From NCBI RefSeq assembly GCF_040253635.1, contig NZ_JBEJGX010000003.1:1612001-1676000 (forward strand): DNA of 64,000 nucleotides, written 5' to 3'. The notes beneath the pieces are model-generated. The model saw only the letters and a list, made by a program, of their open reading frames with translations, did not search any database and was not told the DNA's origin. The translations under genes were made by a program, and so were the position numbers. This stretch comes from Streptomyces sp. Edi2. GTDB lineage: Bacteria > Actinomycetota > Actinomycetes > Streptomycetales > Streptomycetaceae. How positions within the stretch are numbered: the first letter of the stretch is position 1; each line of letters opens with the position of its first letter. Below are positions 61,378-64,000 of this stretch, in pieces.

Positions 61378-64000
61378 TCAGCCCACCGACGAATACGCCA
61401 CCACGCCGCGCAGCACACCGTCCACGGCCTTGCGGGCGGTACGCGCCACCGTGCCGCCGGGCGGGGCCGCCGCGGCGATCTGGCCGAGGACGTCGACCAG
61501 CTGCTTGCACCAGCGGACGAAGTCACCGGCGGGCATCTCCGCCTCCCGCAGGACCTCGTCGAGGCCGAAGCCGGAGGCCCAGCGGTACGCGGCCCAGGCG
61601 AAGCCGAGGTCCGGCTCGCGCTGGCCGACGCCCTCCGCCTGGTTGATCTTGTGGTCCTCCTCCAGGGCGTCCAGCCGGCCCCAGATGCGGACCATCTCGC
61701 CCAGCGCGTCCCTGGCCTTGCCGGCCGGCAGCTTGGGTGCCACCGCGTCGTCCGCCTGGCGTGCCTCGTACACCAGCGCCGAGGCGCAGGCCGCCAGCTC
61801 CGCCGGGCCAAGGTCCTCCCAGACGCCCTCGCGCAGGCATTCGCTCGCCAGCAGATCCAGCTCGCCGTAGAGCCGGGCCAGGCGGCGGCCCTCATCGGTG
61901 ACCGTGTCGCCTTCGAGGTAGTCCAGCCCGGTCAGCAGGGCGCAGATCCGGTCGAAGGTGCGGGCGATGGTGTTGGTCCGCCCCTCGATCCGGCGCTCCA
62001 ACTGGCGGGTGTCGCGCAGCAGTCGGTGATAGCGCTCCGCCCAGCGGGCGTGGTCCTCGCGTTCGGCGCAGCCATGGCAGGGGTGCGCCCGGATCTCCGT
62101 CCGCAGCCGGGAGATCTCGCGGTCGTCGGCCGCCGCCGAGCGGGGCTTGCGGTGCCGCGACGGCACCCTGTGTCCCGCCTTCGTCCGCAGCGCGGAGGCC
62201 AGATCGCGGCGCGACTGCGGGCTGCGGGCGTTGAAGGACTTGGGGATCCGCATCCGGTCCAGCGCCTCGACCGGCACCGGGAAATCGATCGACCCCAGCC
62301 GCTTGACCTGCCGCTCGGCGGTCAGCACCAGCGGACGCGGGCCGTCCTGCGCCTCGAAGCCACGATGGCCGTTGGTCCGCCCCGACGGCATACCGGGGTC
62401 GAGGACCAGCGCAAGGCCCGCGTATTTGCCGGTCGGCACATGGATGACGTCGCCGGGCTTCAGCTTCTCCAGCGCCGCCGCGGCCGCCACCCGCCGCTGT
62501 GCCGCGCCCTGCTTGGCCAGCTCCGTCTCCCGCTCCTTCAGCTCCCGCCGCAGCCGGGAGTACTCCTCGAAGTCGCCGAGGTGACAGGTCATCGAGCCGC
62601 GGTAGCCCTCCAGCCCCTCCTCGTTCTTCTGCACCTGCCGCGTGATCCCGACCACCGACTTGTCGGCCTGGAACTGCGCGAAGGACATCTCCAGCAGCTC
62701 CCGCGAACGGTGCCTGCCGAACTGCGAGACGAGGTTGACCGCCATGTTGTACGACGGCTTGAAGGAGGACCGCAGCGGATACGTACGGGTCCCGGCGAGC
62801 CCGGCCAGCGCGCCCGGGTTCATCCCCCGCTGCCACAGCACCACCGCATGGCCCTCGATGTCGATCCCGCGGCGCCCTGCGCGGCCGGTCAGCTGGGTGT
62901 ACTCACCGGGGGTGATGTCGGCATGCTGCTCGCCGTTCCACTTCACGAGCTTTTCCAACACCACGGAACGCGCGGGCATGTTGATGCCCAGCGCCAGCGT
63001 CTCGGTGGCGAAGACGGCCTTGACCAGGCCCTTGACGAACAGCTCCTCGACGACCTCCTTGAACGTCGGCAGCATGCCGGCGTGGTGCGCCGCGATGCCC
63101 CGCTCCAGACCCTCCAGCCATTCGAAGTAGCCCAGCACATGGAGGTCGTCGTCCGGGATGCCGGCCGTCCGCGCCTCCACTATGCGGCGGACCTCCTCGC
63201 GGCCCTCCTGGTCGTTGAGCCGCAGGCCCGAATACAGGCACTGCTGGACGGCGGACTCGCAGCCTGCGCGGCTGAAGATGAAGGTGATCGCGGGCAGCAG
63301 GCCCTCGTTGTCGAGGCGGTCGATGACCTCGGGCCGGCTGGGCGTCCAGATCCGGGCACGCTGGCGCCGCTCACGCTCACGGTCCGCCTCGCGCAGATTG
63401 CGGCCCCGGCGCTTGTCCCGGCCGAACGTCGGCCGGCTGTTCTCCATCCGCGCCAGCCGCTCCAGATCGGGATTGACCTCGCGGCGGCCGCCGCTCCGCC
63501 CGTCCCGCTCCTCGAACAGGTCGTATATCCGGCGGCCCGCGAGGACGTGCTGCCACAGCGGCACCGGGCGGTGCTCGGAGACGATCACAGCCGTGTCACC
63601 ACGGACCGTGTCCAGCCAGTCGCCGAACTCCTCGGCGTTGGAGACCGTCGCCGACAGTGACACCAGCGTCACCGATTCGGGCAGATGGATGATCACCTCT
63701 TCCCAGACGGCGCCGCGGAAGCGGTCGGAGAGGTAGTGCACCTCGTCCATCACCACATAGCCGAGGCCGACCAGGGAACGGGAACCGGCATAGAGCATGT
63801 TGCGCAGCACCTCGGTGGTCATCACGACCACCGGGGCTTCGGAGTTGACACTGTTGTCGCCGGTCAGCAGACCGACCTTGTCGGCGCCGTAACGCTTGAC
63901 CAGATCCTGGTACTTCTGGTTGGACAGCGCCTTGATGGGCGTGGTGTAGAAGCATTTTCGGCCCTGCTCCAGGGCCAGGTGGACGGCGAATTCGCCGACG
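61378..64000 (-). CDS. Ski2/Mtr4-type DEAD/DEAH RNA helicase (HelY-like), N-terminus off the window
   Basis: The frame is open to the right edge, so the N-terminus (including Walker A) is missing. The visible part of about 874 residues has the DEVH box VVMDEVHYLSDRFRGAVWEE, motif III VTLVSLSATVSNAEEFGDWL, IPDDDLHVLGYFEWLEG, GLVKAVFATETLALGINMPA with motif V, and GRAGRRGIDIEGHAVVLWQR with motif VI. The C-terminus is a DSHCT domain with FGLDEVLREAEMPAGDFVRW. Related actinobacterial proteins act in RNA processing or decay. It is convergent to the SGNH gene. The gene is close to twin-arginine translocase genes in relatives, beyond this window. Confidence 0.93.
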   Translation of the reverse strand, partial: VGEFAVHLALEQGRKCFYTTPIKALSNQKYQDLVKRYGADKVGLLTGDNSVNSEAPVVVMTTEVLRNMLYAGSRSLVGLGYVVMDEVHYLSDRFRGAVWEEVIIHLPESVTLVSLSATVSNAEEFGDWLDTVRGDTAVIVSEHRPVPLWQHVLAGRRIYDLFEERDGRSGGRREVNPDLERLARMENSRPTFGRDKRRGRNLREADRERERRQRARIWTPSRPEVIDRLDNEGLLPAITFIFSRAGCESAVQQCLYSGLRLNDQEGREEVRRIVEARTAGIPDDDLHVLGYFEWLEGLERGIAAHHAGMLPTFKEVVEELFVKGLVKAVFATETLALGINMPARSVVLEKLVKWNGEQHADITPGEYTQLTGRAGRRGIDIEGHAVVLWQRGMNPGALAGLAGTRTYPLRSSFKPSYNMAVNLVSQFGRHRSRELLEMSFAQFQADKSVVGITRQVQKNEEGLEGYRGSMTCHLGDFEEYSRLRRELKERETELAKQGAAQRRVAAAAALEKLKPGDVIHVPTGKYAGLALVLDPGMPSGRTNGHRGFEAQDGPRPLVLTAERQVKRLGSIDFPVPVEALDRMRIPKSFNARSPQSRRDLASALRTKAGHRVPSRHRKPRSAAADDREISRLRTEIRAHPCHGCAEREDHARWAERYHRLLRDTRQLERRIEGRTNTIARTFDRICALLTGLDYLEGDTVTDEGRRLARLYGELDLLASECLREGVWEDLGPAELAACASALVYEARQADDAVAPKLPAGKARDALGEMVRIWGRLDALEEDHKINQAEGVGQREPDLGFAWAAYRWASGFGLDEVLREAEMPAGDFVRWCKQLVDVLGQIAAAAPPGGTVARTARKAVDGVLRGVVAYSSVG

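Noticed and set aside
61336..63660. Long forward frame opposite the helicase
   Set aside because: Shadow of the helicase coding sequence, rich in Arg/Gly/Pro and without motifs.

Overview
The window is about 64 kb of very GC-rich DNA with strongly GC-biased third codon positions, frequent GTG starts, few and short promoters, and a core block whose order is typical of Streptomyces chromosomes: infC-rpmI-rplT, an rRNA methyltransferase, a sensor kinase, pheS-pheT, then the ethanolamine/glutamine-synthetase-like (GlnA4) cluster, a betaine ABC transporter and a HelY-like RNA helicase. I therefore read it as a Streptomyces chromosomal segment. No tRNA, rRNA, CRISPR array or intact insertion sequence was found.

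Layout. 0.0-12.7 kb: small regulatory and metabolic genes (DUF5997, a LysR-type effector domain without a DNA-binding domain, methyltransferase, LuxR, NTF2-like, secreted proteins, a degenerate histidine phosphatase with a GNAT, a MocR/EamA divergent pair, DUF1918, a Tat-exported glycosidase, 3-hydroxybutyryl-CoA dehydrogenase). 12.7-20.0 kb: an accessory stretch with scraps of a type VII secretion toxin-type locus, an MHS-type transporter, a regulator/ImmA-like metalloprotease/MAB_1171c-type membrane protein module, and an aldehyde dehydrogenase. 20-27 kb: SDR enzymes, NUDIX, a TPR regulator, a TetR/SDR pair and a SpoIIE-type phosphatase.

27-35.5 kb is the translation core: pheT and pheS (the latter with an in-frame palindromic insertion), sensor kinase, TrmH-type methyltransferase, rplT, rpmI and infC, the last with an apparent AUC start and a leader that carries an attenuator-like hairpin. 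35.5-42.5 kb holds an aquaporin, an SseB-like protein, a mycosin protease coupled to a proline-rich membrane protein, a PLP amino-acid deaminase/aldolase-type protein and a secreted HAD phosphatase.

42.6-49.4 kb is a coherent catabolic unit: SDR, aldehyde dehydrogenase and glutamine-synthetase-like ligase on one strand, and a FadR-type regulator, ethanolamine-type permease and gamma-glutamyl hydrolase on the other. This fits a gamma-glutamylated route for ethanolamine (or a similar amine). The two promoter regions share a spaced inverted repeat that is the probable operator. 49.5-64 kb: LysR plus a TDT anion transporter, a metal/cobalamin-receptor-like protein, a betaine ABC transporter whose permease carries two tandem binding domains, a 5'-3' exonuclease, an iron-box-controlled siderophore-interacting protein, an FAD monooxygenase, an SGNH hydrolase, and a helicase that runs off the right edge.

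Several intergenic regions hold short tandem repeats (35/18 bp, 20 bp, 13 bp, 32 bp) and strong hairpins; these are listed separately. Functions were assigned by recognising families from the translated sequence, without database searches.
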